DNA from: Streptomyces griseocarneus
GTDB lineage: Bacteria > Actinomycetota > Actinomycetes > Streptomycetales > Streptomycetaceae
DNA length: 64,000 nucleotides
Reading direction: 5' to 3'
Assembly (NCBI GenBank): GCA_003674045.1
Contig: PENC01000001.1
Span: forward strand, 1,054,001 to 1,118,000
A program made the position numbers and the translations under genes. Numbering within the stretch: the stretch's first letter is position 1; every line of letters begins with the position of its first letter. The notes under the pieces were generated by a model that saw nothing but the letters and a program-made list of their open reading frames with translations, had not been told where the DNA came from and searched no databases. This document shows, in pieces, positions 47,601-59,600 of this stretch.

Positions 47601-50600
47601 CTACTCCCGCGACGAGGACGCAACTACCGACGCTTTGTGGCTGCGGCACGCCTCCGGCCTGCTGGCCACGGCCGTCGTCGCGCCGTCGTACGACCTGTCG
47701 GCGTGGCCCCCGGCGGGGGCGGACCCGCTGCCGGTGGAGGGGCTGTACGAGGGGCTGGCCGAGGCCGGGCTCGCCTACGGTCCCGTGTTCCAGGGGCTCA
47801 AGTCGGCCTGGCGGCTGGGTGACGAGGTCTTCGCCGAGCTGGAGCTCCCCGAGGAGGCGGCGGCGGACGCGAGCCTGTTCGGGCTGCACCCGGCGCTGCT
47901 GGACTCGGCGTTGCACGCGGTGGGTCTCGGCGGTCTGATCGACGGTGAGGACGGGGCGCGTCTGCCCTTCGCCTGGTCCGGCGTGTCCCTGCACGCCGTG
48001 GGCGCCTCCACGCTGCGCGTCCGGCTCGCCGCCACCGGCACGGACGGGGTGTCGCTGGCGGTCGCCGACGGCACCGGCCGGGCAGTGCTGTCGGTGGACT
48101 CGCTGGTGCTGCGGCCCGTGTCCGTCGAGCAGATCAGCGGCGCCGCACGCGGCACACGGCAGGACTCCCTCTTCCGGCTCGACTGGGCCGAGCTGTCCGC
48201 CCCCGCTTCCACCTCCACGGACGGCCGTTGGGCGCTGCTGGGCCCCGACGCGTTCGACCTGGCGGCGGCCGTCGGCGACCGCCTCGACGCCCACGCCGAC
48301 CTGGCCGCGCTGACCGAGGCGCTCGACGCGGGCACGCCCGCACCGGACGAGGTGCTCGTCGCGTTCGCGCCCGGCACCGAGACCGACCCCGCCTCCGTGC
48401 ACGCCGCCGCGCGCCGCGCGCTCGCCCTCGTCCAGGCGTACCTGGCCGACGAGCGCCTCGCGGACTCCCGCCTGGTGGTGCTCACCTCCGGCGCGGTGGC
48501 CGTGGGCCCGGACGGAGCCCCGTCCGACCTGACGAACTCCGCCGTCTGGGGCCTGGTGCGCTCCGCCGAGTCGGAGAACCCCGGCCGCTTCGTCCTCGTC
48601 GACCTCGACGGCGACGACGCGCCGCGCGCGCTCCCCGCCGCGCTCGCCTCCGGCGAACCGCAGCTCGCGGTCCGCGAGGGCACGCTGCGCGCGCCGCGCC
48701 TGGCCCGCGCGACGACCCAGGCGGCCGACGCGGACGCCGGTCGCTTCGCCGCCGACGGCACGGTGCTGGTCACCGGCGCGAGCGGCACCCTCGGCGGCCT
48801 GTTCGCCCGCCACCTGGTCACCGAGCACGGCGTACGGCACCTGCTGCTGGTCAGCCGTCGCGGCGAGGACGCCCCGGGCGCGGAGGAACTCGCGGCCGAA
48901 CTGGGCGTCCTGGGTGCCGAGGTGACGTGGGCGGCCTGCGACGTGGCCGACCGGGATGCGCTGGCGGAGGTCCTCGCGGCGGTCCCGGCGGAGCACCCGC
49001 TGACGGGTGTGGTGCACACGGCCGGTGTGCTGGACGACGGCGTCATCGGCTCGCTGACGCCTGAGCGGCTGGCGAACGTGCTGCGCCCGAAGGTGGACGC
49101 CGCCTGGAATCTGCACGAGCTGACGCGCGAGCTGGACCTCTCGGCCTTCGTGCTGTTCTCCTCGGCCGCCGGTGTCTTCGGTGGCGCGGGCCAGGCCAAC
49201 TACGCGGCCGCCAACGCCTTCCTGGACGCGCTGGCCGCACACCGCCGGGCAGCGGGGCTGCCGGCGAGCTCGCTCGCCTGGGGACTGTGGGCCTCCGAGG
49301 CGGGCGGCATGGCAGGGGAACTGGACGAGGCCGACGTCTCCCGGATGAACCGGGCGGGTGTCGCCGCACTCTCCGCCGCCGAAGGACGGGAACTCTTCGA
49401 CGCCTCCGCCCGCTCCGGCGAAGCGCTGCTGGTGCCCCTGCGCCTGGACCTCGCGGCCGTACGCGCCCAGGCCACCGCCGCCTCGGGCGCCGTCGCCCCG
49501 CTGCTGCGCGGCCTGGTGCGGGTACAGGCCCGCCGCGCGGCCCAGGGCTCCGCCCCCTCGGGCGCACTGGCGCAGCGGCTCGCCGGGCTGGGCGAGGCCG
49601 AACGCCTCGACGTCCTGCTGGAGCTGGTCCGTACCCAGGTCGCCGCCGTGCTGGGCCACGGCTCCGGCGAAGCGGTGGACCCCGAGCGCGCCTTCCGCGA
49701 CCTGGGCTTCGACTCGCTGACGGCGGTCGAGCTGCGCAACCGCGTGAACGCCGTCACCGGCCTGCGGCTGCCCGCCACCCTGGTCTTCGACTACCCGACC
49801 TCCGAGGTGCTCGCCCGCCACCTGCGCGACGAGCTGACCGGCTCCGCCGAGCGGGCGGGCGTCGTGGCCCGGACCACCGCGGCCGACGACGAGCCGATCG
49901 CCATCGTCGCCATGAGCTGCCGCTACCCCGGCGGCGTCCGCACCCCCGAGGAACTGTGGCAGCTCCTCGCCGCGGGCCGGGACGCCATCACCGAGTTCCC
50001 GGCCGACCGCGGCTGGGACCTGGACGCCCTCTACCACCCCGACCCGGAGCACCCGGGCACCAGCTACACCCGCGAGGGCGGCTTCCTGCACGACGCCGCC
50101 GACTTCGACCCCACGTTCTTCGGCATCTCGCCGCGCGAGGCCCTGGCCACCGACCCGCAGCAGCGCCTGCTGCTGGAGACGTCGTGGGAGGCGTTCGAGC
50201 GCGCGGGCATCGACCCGGTGACGCTGCGCGGCAGCCGCACCGGCGTCTTCGCCGGCGTCATGTACCACGACTACGCCACGCTGGTGGAGCAGACCCCGGA
50301 CGGCGGCGGCGAAGGCGCCCTCGGCTCCGGCAGCACCGGCTCCATCGCCTCCGGCCGGGTGGCCTACACCTTCGGCTTGGAAGGCCCGGCGGTCACCATC
50401 GACACGGCGTGCTCGTCGTCGCTGGTCGCGCTGCACTGGGCGATCCAGGCGCTGCGCGCCGGTGAGTGCGAACTCGCCCTGGCGGGCGGCGTCACCGTGA
50501 TGGCCACCCCCGGCACCTTCGTCGGCTTCAGCCGTCAGGGCGGCCTGTCCGCCGACGGCCGCTGCCGCGCCTTCTCCGCCGACGCGGACGGGACCGGCTG

Positions 50601-53600
50601 GTCCGAGGGCGTCGGCATGCTGCTCGTCGAGCGGCTGTCGGATGCCCAGCGCAATGGTCACCCGGTGCTGGCGATCGTCCGTGGCTCGGCGGTCAACCAG
50701 GACGGTGCGAGCAACGGCCTGACGGCTCCGAACGGTCCGTCGCAGCAGCGCGTCATCCGCCAGGCCCTGGCGAGCGCCGGTCTGTCGGCCGCCGAGGTCG
50801 ACGTCGTCGAGGCGCACGGCACGGGCACCACGCTGGGTGACCCGATCGAGGCACAGGCACTGCTGGCGACGTACGGCCAGGAGCGGGACGGGGAGCAGCC
50901 GTTGTGGCTGGGCTCCATCAAGTCCAACCTGGGCCACACCCAGGCCGCCGCCGGTGTCGCGGGCATCATCAAGATGGTGCTGGCGATGCAGCACGGCGTG
51001 CTGCCGCAGACCCTGCACGCGGACCAGCCTTCCCCGCACGTCGACTGGTCGGCAGGTGAAGTCTCGCTGCTGACGGACTCGGTGGAGTGGCCGGAGACGG
51101 GCCGCCCGCGCCGCGCGGGTGTCTCCTCCTTCGGTATCAGCGGCACCAACGCCCACACGATCATCGAGCAGGCCCCGGCCGCGCCCGCTGCGGCCGTCGT
51201 CCCGGCGGTGGCCGACGGCGCCGGGGCGGTGCCCTGGATCCTCTCCGGCCGCAGCGCGAACGCCCTGCGCGCCCAGGCCGAGCGCCTCCTCGCCCACGTC
51301 ACCGCCCACACCGAGCTCAGCCCCTACGACCTCGGGCACTCCCTTGCCCTCGGCCGGACCGCCTTCGACCACCGCGCTGTGGTCGTCGCCGACGACCGCG
51401 CCGGGTTCCTCTCCGGCCTCGAAGCACTCGCCGAGGGCCGTAATGCGGCCGTCGGTCTGGTGGCGGGCTCGGTGGCCGGCGGAAAGACGGCGTTCCTTTG
51501 CACGGGTCAGGGGAGCCAGCGGCTGGGTATGGGGCGTGAGTTGTATGACACGTTCCCGGTGTTCGCCGAGGCTTTCGACGCTGTGTGCGGTGCGCTGGAC
51601 GGGCACCTGGAGCGTCCGCTGAAGACGGTTGTCTTCGGTGAGGATGCGGAGCTGCTGGATCAGACGGGCTTTACGCAGCCTGCGCTGTTCGCGGTCGAGG
51701 TGGCGCTGTTCCGTCTCGTCGAGGCGTGGGGTGTGAAGGCCGACTTCCTGTCGGGTCACTCGATCGGTGAGCTGGCTGCGGCGCATGTGGCTGGTGTGCT
51801 GTCGCTGGCTGATGCTTCGAAGCTGGTGGCGGCTCGTGGTCGTCTGATGCAGGAGCTTCCGGCCGGTGGCGCGATGATCGCGGTGCAGGCGTCGGAGGAC
51901 GAGGTTCTTCCGCTGCTGACCGAGGGTGTCAGCATTGCCGCTCTCAACGGTCCGCAGTCCGTGGTGGTCGCGGGTGACGAGGACGCGGCCGTCGAGATCG
52001 CTTCGTCCTTCGAGGCGCAGGGTCGTAAGACCAAGCGTCTGACGGTCTCCCACGCGTTCCACTCGCCGCGTATGGACGCGATGCTGGACGACTTCCGCGC
52101 TGTCGCCGAGGAGCTCTCGTACGAGGCTCCGCGTATCCCGATCGTCTCGAACCTCACCGGCACCCTGGTCTCCGTCGAGGAGATCACTTCGGCCGACTTC
52201 TGGGTGCGTCACGTCCGCGAGGCCGTCCGTTTCCTCGACGGCATCCGCGCGCTCGAAGAGCACGGTGTCACCACCTTCGTCGAGCTCGGCCCCGACGGCG
52301 TTCTCACCGCCATGGGGCAGGACTGTGCCCAGGGTGAGGGAGTCGCGTTCGTCTCCGCGCTCCGCAAGGACCGTGGCGAGGCCGAGGCACTCACCACTGC
52401 TGTGGCCCGGGCGCACGTTCGCGGTGTGAAGGTGGACTGGGCCGCGTTCTTCGCGCGCGCCGCCGCCGTACGCGTCGACCTCCCCACCTATGCCTTCCAG
52501 CGCGAGCGCTACTGGCCTGTCCTCCCGGCGTCCCGCGCCGGTGGCACGGCCGGCCTCGGCCTGGCGACGGTCGAGCACCCGTTGGTGGGTGCCGCCGTCC
52601 CGCTGGCCGGTGGCGAGGAACTGCTGCTGACCGGCCGGATCGGTCTGGACACGCATCCGTGGCTGGCTGATCACGCGGTGGCGGGTTCGGTGCTGCTGCC
52701 GGGTACGGCGTTCGTCGAGCTGGCGATCCGGGCCGGTGACCAGGTCGGTTGTGACCTGCTGGAGGAGCTGACCCTGAGCTCGCCGCTGGTGCTTCCGGAG
52801 GACGGCGGGGTACAGCTTCAGCTGTCCGTCGGCGCGCCGGACGCTTCCGGCCGACGTTCTCTGGCGGTCTACTCCCGCGACGAGCAGGGCGCGACGGACG
52901 CGGTGTGGCTGCGGCACGCTTCGGGCGTACTGGCCCCGGGTGCCGTGACGCCGTCGTACGACCTGTCGGCGTGGCCCCCGGCGGGGGCGGACCCGCTGCC
53001 GGTGGAGGGGCTGTACGAGGGGCTGGCCGAGGTCGGGCTCGCCTACGGTCCGGTGTTCCAGGGGCTGAGGTCGGCCTGGCGGCTGGGTGACGAGGTGTTC
53101 GCGGAGCTGGAGCTGCCGGAGGAGGCGGCGGCGGACGCGGGTCTGTTCGGGCTGCATCCGGCGCTGTTGGACTCGGCGTTGCATGCGGTGGGTCTCGGCG
53201 GTCTGATCGGCGGTGAGGACGGGGCTCGGCTGCCGTTCGCCTGGTCGGGTGTGTCCCTGCACGCCGTGGGTGCCTCGGTGCTGCGGGTGCGGCTGGCTGC
53301 CACGGGCGGAGAAGGTGTGTCGCTGGCGGTCGCGGATGGCGCGGGCCGAGAGGTGCTGTCGGTGGACTCGCTGGTGCTGCGGCCCGTGTCCGTCGAGCAG
53401 ATCAGCGGCGCCGCACGCGGCACACGACAGGACTCGCTCTTCCGGCTGGACTGGGTGACGGTCCCCGCGACCGTCTCCTCCGCCCCCGTGCCGCAGAGCC
53501 GTTGGGCGGTCCTGGGCTCCGCCGACTTGGCGCGCCGCGCTGTGGGCGACCAGGTCGCGGCCTACGCGGACCTGGCGGAGCTGACGGCGGCCGTGGAGGC

Positions 53601-56600
53601 CGGTGAGGCCCCCGAGTTCGTCTTCGTGGCGCCGTCCGCGGCCATCGCCGAGGGGACCGCTGCCGCCACGCACACCGCGACGGCCGAGACGCTGGCCCTG
53701 GTGCAGGAGTGGCTGGGCGCCGAGCGCTTCGCCGATTCCCGCCTGGTGGTGCTCACCTCCGGCGCGGTGGCCGTCGACTCGGACGAGCCGATGACGGACC
53801 TGCCGGGCGCGACGGTCCGGGGCCTGGTGCGCTCCGCCGAGTCGGAGAACCCCGGCCGCTTCGTCCTTGTCGACATCGACGGTGACGACGCGTCCGCCCG
53901 CGTCCTGCCCACCGCGCTGACTTCCGGTGAGTCGCAGCTCGCCCTGCGTGCGGGTGTGGTGCGCGCGCCGCGTCTGGCGCGGGCGTTCCCTGAAGCGGCC
54001 GACTCTGCGCGTGAGTTCGCTGTTGAGGGCACGGTGTTGGTGACGGGTGCGAGTGGCACGCTGGGTGGCCTGATATCCCGTCATCTGGTTGCCGAGCGTG
54101 GCGTACGGCATCTGCTGCTGGTCAGCCGTCGCGGTGGGGATGCCCCGGGCGCGGCCGAACTCACGGCCGAACTGGGCGTCCTGGGTGCCGAGGTGACGTG
54201 GGCGGCCTGTGATGTGGCCGATCGGGATGCCCTCGTCGGTGTGCTCGCGGCGGTCCCGGCGGAGCACCCGCTGACGGGTGTGGTGCACACGGCCGGTGTG
54301 CTGGACGACGCCACGATCGGTTCGCTGACGGCCGAGCGGCTGGCGAAGGTGCTGCGTCCGAAGGTGGATGCTGCCTGGAACCTGCACGAGCTGACGCGGG
54401 AGCTGGACCTCTCGGCCTTCGTGCTGTTCTCGTCGGCTGCTGGTGTGTTCGGTAATGCTGGGCAGGGCAATTACGCCGCTGCCAATGCGTTCCTGGATGC
54501 TCTCGCTCAGCACCGCAAGGTTTCCGGTCTTGCTGCTTCTTCCCTTGCGTGGGGTCTGTGGGCGGATGAGGCCGGTATGGCCGGTGAGCTGGCTGATGCT
54601 GATGTGTCGCGGATGAGTCGTGGTGGTGTGGACGCGCTGACGGCTGCCGAGGGCCTGGAGCTCCTCGACGCGGCCATCGGCGGCAACGCAGACTCTCTGC
54701 TCATCCCGATCCGGCTCGACATGGCCGCACTGCGCGCCCAGGCGGCCAACGGAACCCTGCCCGCCCTGCTGACGGGCCTCGTCCGGGTGCCCGCGCGGCG
54801 CGCCGCCGAGGGCGCTGCGGCGTCCGGTGCGGTGGCGCGACGCCTGGCCGGGCTGGGGGAGGCCGAGCAGCGGCTCGTGCTGCTGGAGCTGGTGCGTACG
54901 CAGGTCGCCACCGTGCTCGGGTATGCGGGCGCGGAAGCGGTCGAGGCCGAGCGCTCCTTCCGTGAGCTGGGTTTCGACTCGCTGACGGCGGTGGAGCTGC
55001 GGAACTCGCTGGGTGCGGTGACGGAGCTGCGGCTGCCCGCGACGCTGGTCTTCGACTACCCGACCCCGGTCGTCCTGGCCGATTTCCTGCGTGCCGAGCT
55101 GGTCGGCGCGGTGGCGGACGTCGCCGGTCCGGTGGTCGTGGCCGCTGTCGACGACGAGCCGATCGCGATCGTGGGCCTCGGCTGCCGCTACCCCGGTGGT
55201 GTGGAGAGCCCGGAGGATCTGTGGCGCCTGGTGATGGAGGGCCGGGACGCGATCTCGGAGTTCCCGGCCGACCGTGGCTGGGACCTCGACGCCCTCTACC
55301 ACGCCGACCCGGACCACAACGGCACCAGCTATGCCCGTGAAGGCGGCTTCGTCGACGAGGCGGGTCACTTCGACCCCGGCTTCTTCGGCATCTCGCCGCG
55401 TGAGGCCCTTGCCATGGACCCGCAGCAGCGTCTGCTGCTGGAGACGTCGTGGGAGGCGTTCGAGCGGGCCGGTATCGACCCGGGCGTTCTGCGCGGCAGC
55501 CGTACCGGTGTGTTCGCCGGTGTCATGTACCACGACTACGCCTCTCTGCTGGATCGAGTGCCCGAGGGCGTCGAGGGCTTCCTCGGCACCGGTAACGCGG
55601 CGAGTGTGATCTCGGGCCGACTGGCCTACACCTTCGGGCTGGAAGGCCCGGCGGTCACCGTCGACACCGCGTGCTCCTCCTCACTGGTGGCCCTGCACCT
55701 GGCCGTCCAGGCGCTGCGCAACGGCGAGTGCGAACTCGCCCTCGCCGGTGGTGTGACCGTGATGGCCACCCCCGCGGCGTTCGTGGAGTTCAGCCGTCAG
55801 CGCGGCTTGGCGGCCGACGGCCGGTGCAAGGCGTTCTCGGCGGATGCCGACGGCACGGGCTGGTCCGAGGGCGCGGGCATGCTGCTCGTCGAGCGGCTCT
55901 CCGACGCGCGGAAGAACGGCCACGAGGTACTGGCGATCGTCCGTGGCAGTGCGATCAACCAGGACGGCGCGAGCAATGGCCTGACGGCTCCGAACGGTCC
56001 GTCGCAGCAGCGTGTCATCCGGCAGGCGCTCGCCAATGCGGGTCTGACGACCGGTGACGTCGACGCGGTCGAGGCGCACGGCACCGGCACGACGCTGGGC
56101 GACCCGATCGAGGCGCAGGCGCTGCTGGCCACATACGGCCAGGAGCGCGAGGGCGACCGGCCGCTGTGGCTCGGTTCCATCAAGTCCAACATGGGTCACA
56201 CGCAGGCCGCGGCCGGTGTCGCGGGCATCATCAAGATGCTCATGGCGATGCGGCATGGCGTGCTGCCGAAGACGCTGCACGTGGACGAGCCGTCGCCGCA
56301 CATCGACTGGTCGGCGGGCGACGTCTCGCTGCTGGCCGACGCGGTGGCGTGGCCGGAGACCGGACGCCCGCGCCGCGCTGCGGTGTCCTCCTTCGGCTTC
56401 AGCGGCACCAACGCCCACACGATCATCGAGCAGGCCCCGGAGGACGCGCCCGTCGCGGCCTCGTCCGAGGCCGCACCGGTGACCGACGCGGGTGTTCTGC
56501 CCTGGACCCTCTCGGCGAAGACGGCCGACGCGCTGCGCGCCCAGGCCGACCGGCTCCGCCGTCACCTCGCGGACCGTACGGACGTCGCCCCCGCCGACCT

Positions 56601-59600
56601 CGGCTACTCCCTGGCGACCACCCGCGCCGCCCACGAACACCGCGCCGTACTGGTGGCCCAGGACCACGCCGGATTCCTGACCGCCCTGGACGCGCTCGTC
56701 GAGGGCCGTAATGCGGCCGTCGGTCTGGTGGCGGGCTCGGTGGTCGGCGGAAAGACGGCGTTCCTTTGCACGGGTCAGGGCAGCCAGCGGCTCGGCATGG
56801 GCCGCGAGCTGTACGCGGCGTACCCGGTGTTCGCGGAGGCGTTCGACGCGGTCTGCGATGCGCTGGACGGGCATCTGGACCAGCCGCTGAAGACCGTGGT
56901 GTTCGGTGACGACGCGAACCTGCTGGACCAGACCGGTTGGACCCAGCCCGCGCTGTTCGCGGTCGAGGTGGCGTTGTACCGGCTGGTGGAGGGCTGGGGG
57001 GTCACCCCGGACTTCCTTTCCGGTCACTCGATCGGTGAGCTGGCCGCCGCGCACGTGGCCGGGGTGCTTTCCCTGCCGGACGCGGCGAAGCTGGTGGCGG
57101 CTCGTGGTCGTCTGATGCAGGCGCTGCCGACGGGTGGTGCGATGATCGCGGTGCAGGCGTCGGAGGACGAGGTTCTTCCGCTGCTGACCGACGGTGTGAG
57201 CATTGCTGCCCTCAACGGCCCGCAGTCGGTCGTGATCGCGGGTGACGAGGCCGAGGCTGTTGCGATTGCTGCGGCTTTCGAGCAGCAGGGTCGTAAGACC
57301 AAGCGTCTGACGGTCTCTCATGCGTTCCACTCGCCGCGTATGGATGCGATGCTGGACGACTTCCGGGCCGTTGCCGAGGAGCTCTCGTACGAGGCCCCGC
57401 GTATCCCGATCGTCTCCAACCTCACCGGCTCGCTGGTCTCCGCCGAGGAGATCACCTCGCCCGGCTTCTGGGTCCGTCACGTCCGCGAGGCCGTCCGTTT
57501 CCTCGACGGCATCCGCACGCTGGAAGCTCAGAACGTCACCACCTTCGTCGAGCTGGGCCCCGACGGCGTTCTCACCGCCATGGCGCAGGACTGCGTCACC
57601 GGTGACAGCGCGGCCTTTGCTCCGGCGCTGCGCGCCGGGCGGCCCGAGGCCGAGTCGCTTGCCGCTGCTGTGGCCCGGGCGTACGTCCGTGGCGCGAAGG
57701 TGGACTGGGCGGCGTTCTTCGCCGGTACGGGCGCCACACGCGTCGCCCTGCCCACCTACGCCTTCCAGCGCAAGCGCTACTGGCCCGATGTCTCGGCCGT
57801 CGGTCTCGGCGGCACGGCAGGTCTGGGGCTCGGCTCGGTCGATCACCCGCTGGTGGGTGCCGTGATGCCGCTCGCTGGTGGCGAGGGGCTGGTGCTGACC
57901 GGCCGGATCGGTCTGGACACCCACCCGTGGCTGGCCGATCACGCGGTCATGGGTTCGGTGCTGCTGCCGGGCACCGCCTTCGTGGAACTGGCGATGCGCG
58001 CCGGGGACCACATCGGCTGTGACCTGCTGGAGGAGCTGACGCTGGAGGCACCGCTGGTGCTCCCCGAGCACGGCGGCATACAGCTCCAGATGTCCGTGGG
58101 CGCGCCCGACGCCTCCGGCCGACGTTCTCTGGCGATCTACTCCCGCCACGAGGACGCGACTGCCGACGTGCTGTGGCTGCGGCACGCCTCCGGCCTCCTG
58201 GCAGAGGGTGCGCCCGCTGCCGCCTTCGACCTGAGCGCCTGGCCGCCGGCCGGTGCGGAGAAGGCCGGGGCCGAGGGGCTCTACGACGGCCTGGCGGAGA
58301 CCGGCCTGGCCTACGGCCCCGTCTTCCGCGGGCTGAAGTCGGCCTGGCGGCTGGGCGGCGAGGTGTTCGCGGAGCTGGAGCTGCCGGAGGAAGCACGAGC
58401 CGACGCGGGTCTGTTCGGGCTGCACCCGGCGCTGCTGGACTCGGCGTTGCACGCGGTGGGCCTCGGCGGCCTGATCGACGGCGAGGCCGGGGCGCGGCTG
58501 CCCTTCGCCTGGTCCGGTGTGTCCTTGCACGCCGTGGGCGCCTCGGTACTGCGCGTCCGGCTGTCCGCCACGGGCACGGAAGGCGTGTCGCTGGCGGTCG
58601 CGGACGGTGCGGGCCGAGCAGTGCTGTCGGTCGACTCGCTGGTCCTGCGCCCCGTCTCCGCCGACCAGATCGACGGTGCGGCGCGCAGCGGACGACAGGA
58701 CTCGCTCTTCCGGCTCGACTGGGCCGAGGTGTCCGCCCCCGCTCCCGCTGGTGACCGCTGGGCTGTGCTCGGCGCCGACGTCTTCGGGCTGACTGCTGCC
58801 GACCCGGCGATTCCGGTCCACCCGGAGCTGATGACGCTGGTCGAAGCGGACATGGCGGCACCGAATGACGTGCTGTTCGCCTGCGTGGCTGATGCCGACG
58901 GCGGCCCCGCCGCCGTACACCAGGCCGCCGCCGAGGCGCTCGCCCTGGTGCAGGAGTGGCTGGCGGACGAGCGCTTCGCCGGCTCCCGGCTGGTCCTGCT
59001 GACCAGGGGAGCCGTGGCCACCGGCGTCGACGAGCCGGTGACGGACCTGGCGGGGGCCGCGGTCTGGGGCCTTGTCCGTTCCGCCCAGTCCGAGAACCCC
59101 GGGCGTTTCGTCCTCGTCGACCTCGACGGTACGAGCGACTCGCTGCGTTCCCTTCCGGCCGCTCTGGCCTCCGACGAGCCGCAGCTCGCCCTGCGCGACG
59201 GCAAGCTGCGCGCGCCGCGTCTGACGCGGGCACTCCCCGAAGTCACCGAGTCAACACGGGAGTTCGTTGCTGATGGCACGGTGTTGGTGACGGGTGCGAG
59301 TGGCACGCTGGGTGGTCTGATATCCCGTCACCTGGTCACTGAGCGAGGCGTACGGCATCTGCTGCTGGTCAGCCGTCGCGGTGGGGATGCCCCGGGTGCG
59401 GCCGAACTCGCGGTCGAACTGGGTGCTCTGGGTGCCGAGGTGACGTGGGCGGCCTGTGATGTGGCCGACCAGGATGCCCTCGCCGGTGTGCTCGCGGCGG
59501 TTCCGGCGGAGCACCCTCTGACCGGCGTGGTGCACACGGCCGGTGTGCTGGACGACGCCACGATCGGCTCGCTCACCCCCGAGCGGCTGGCGAACGTCTT

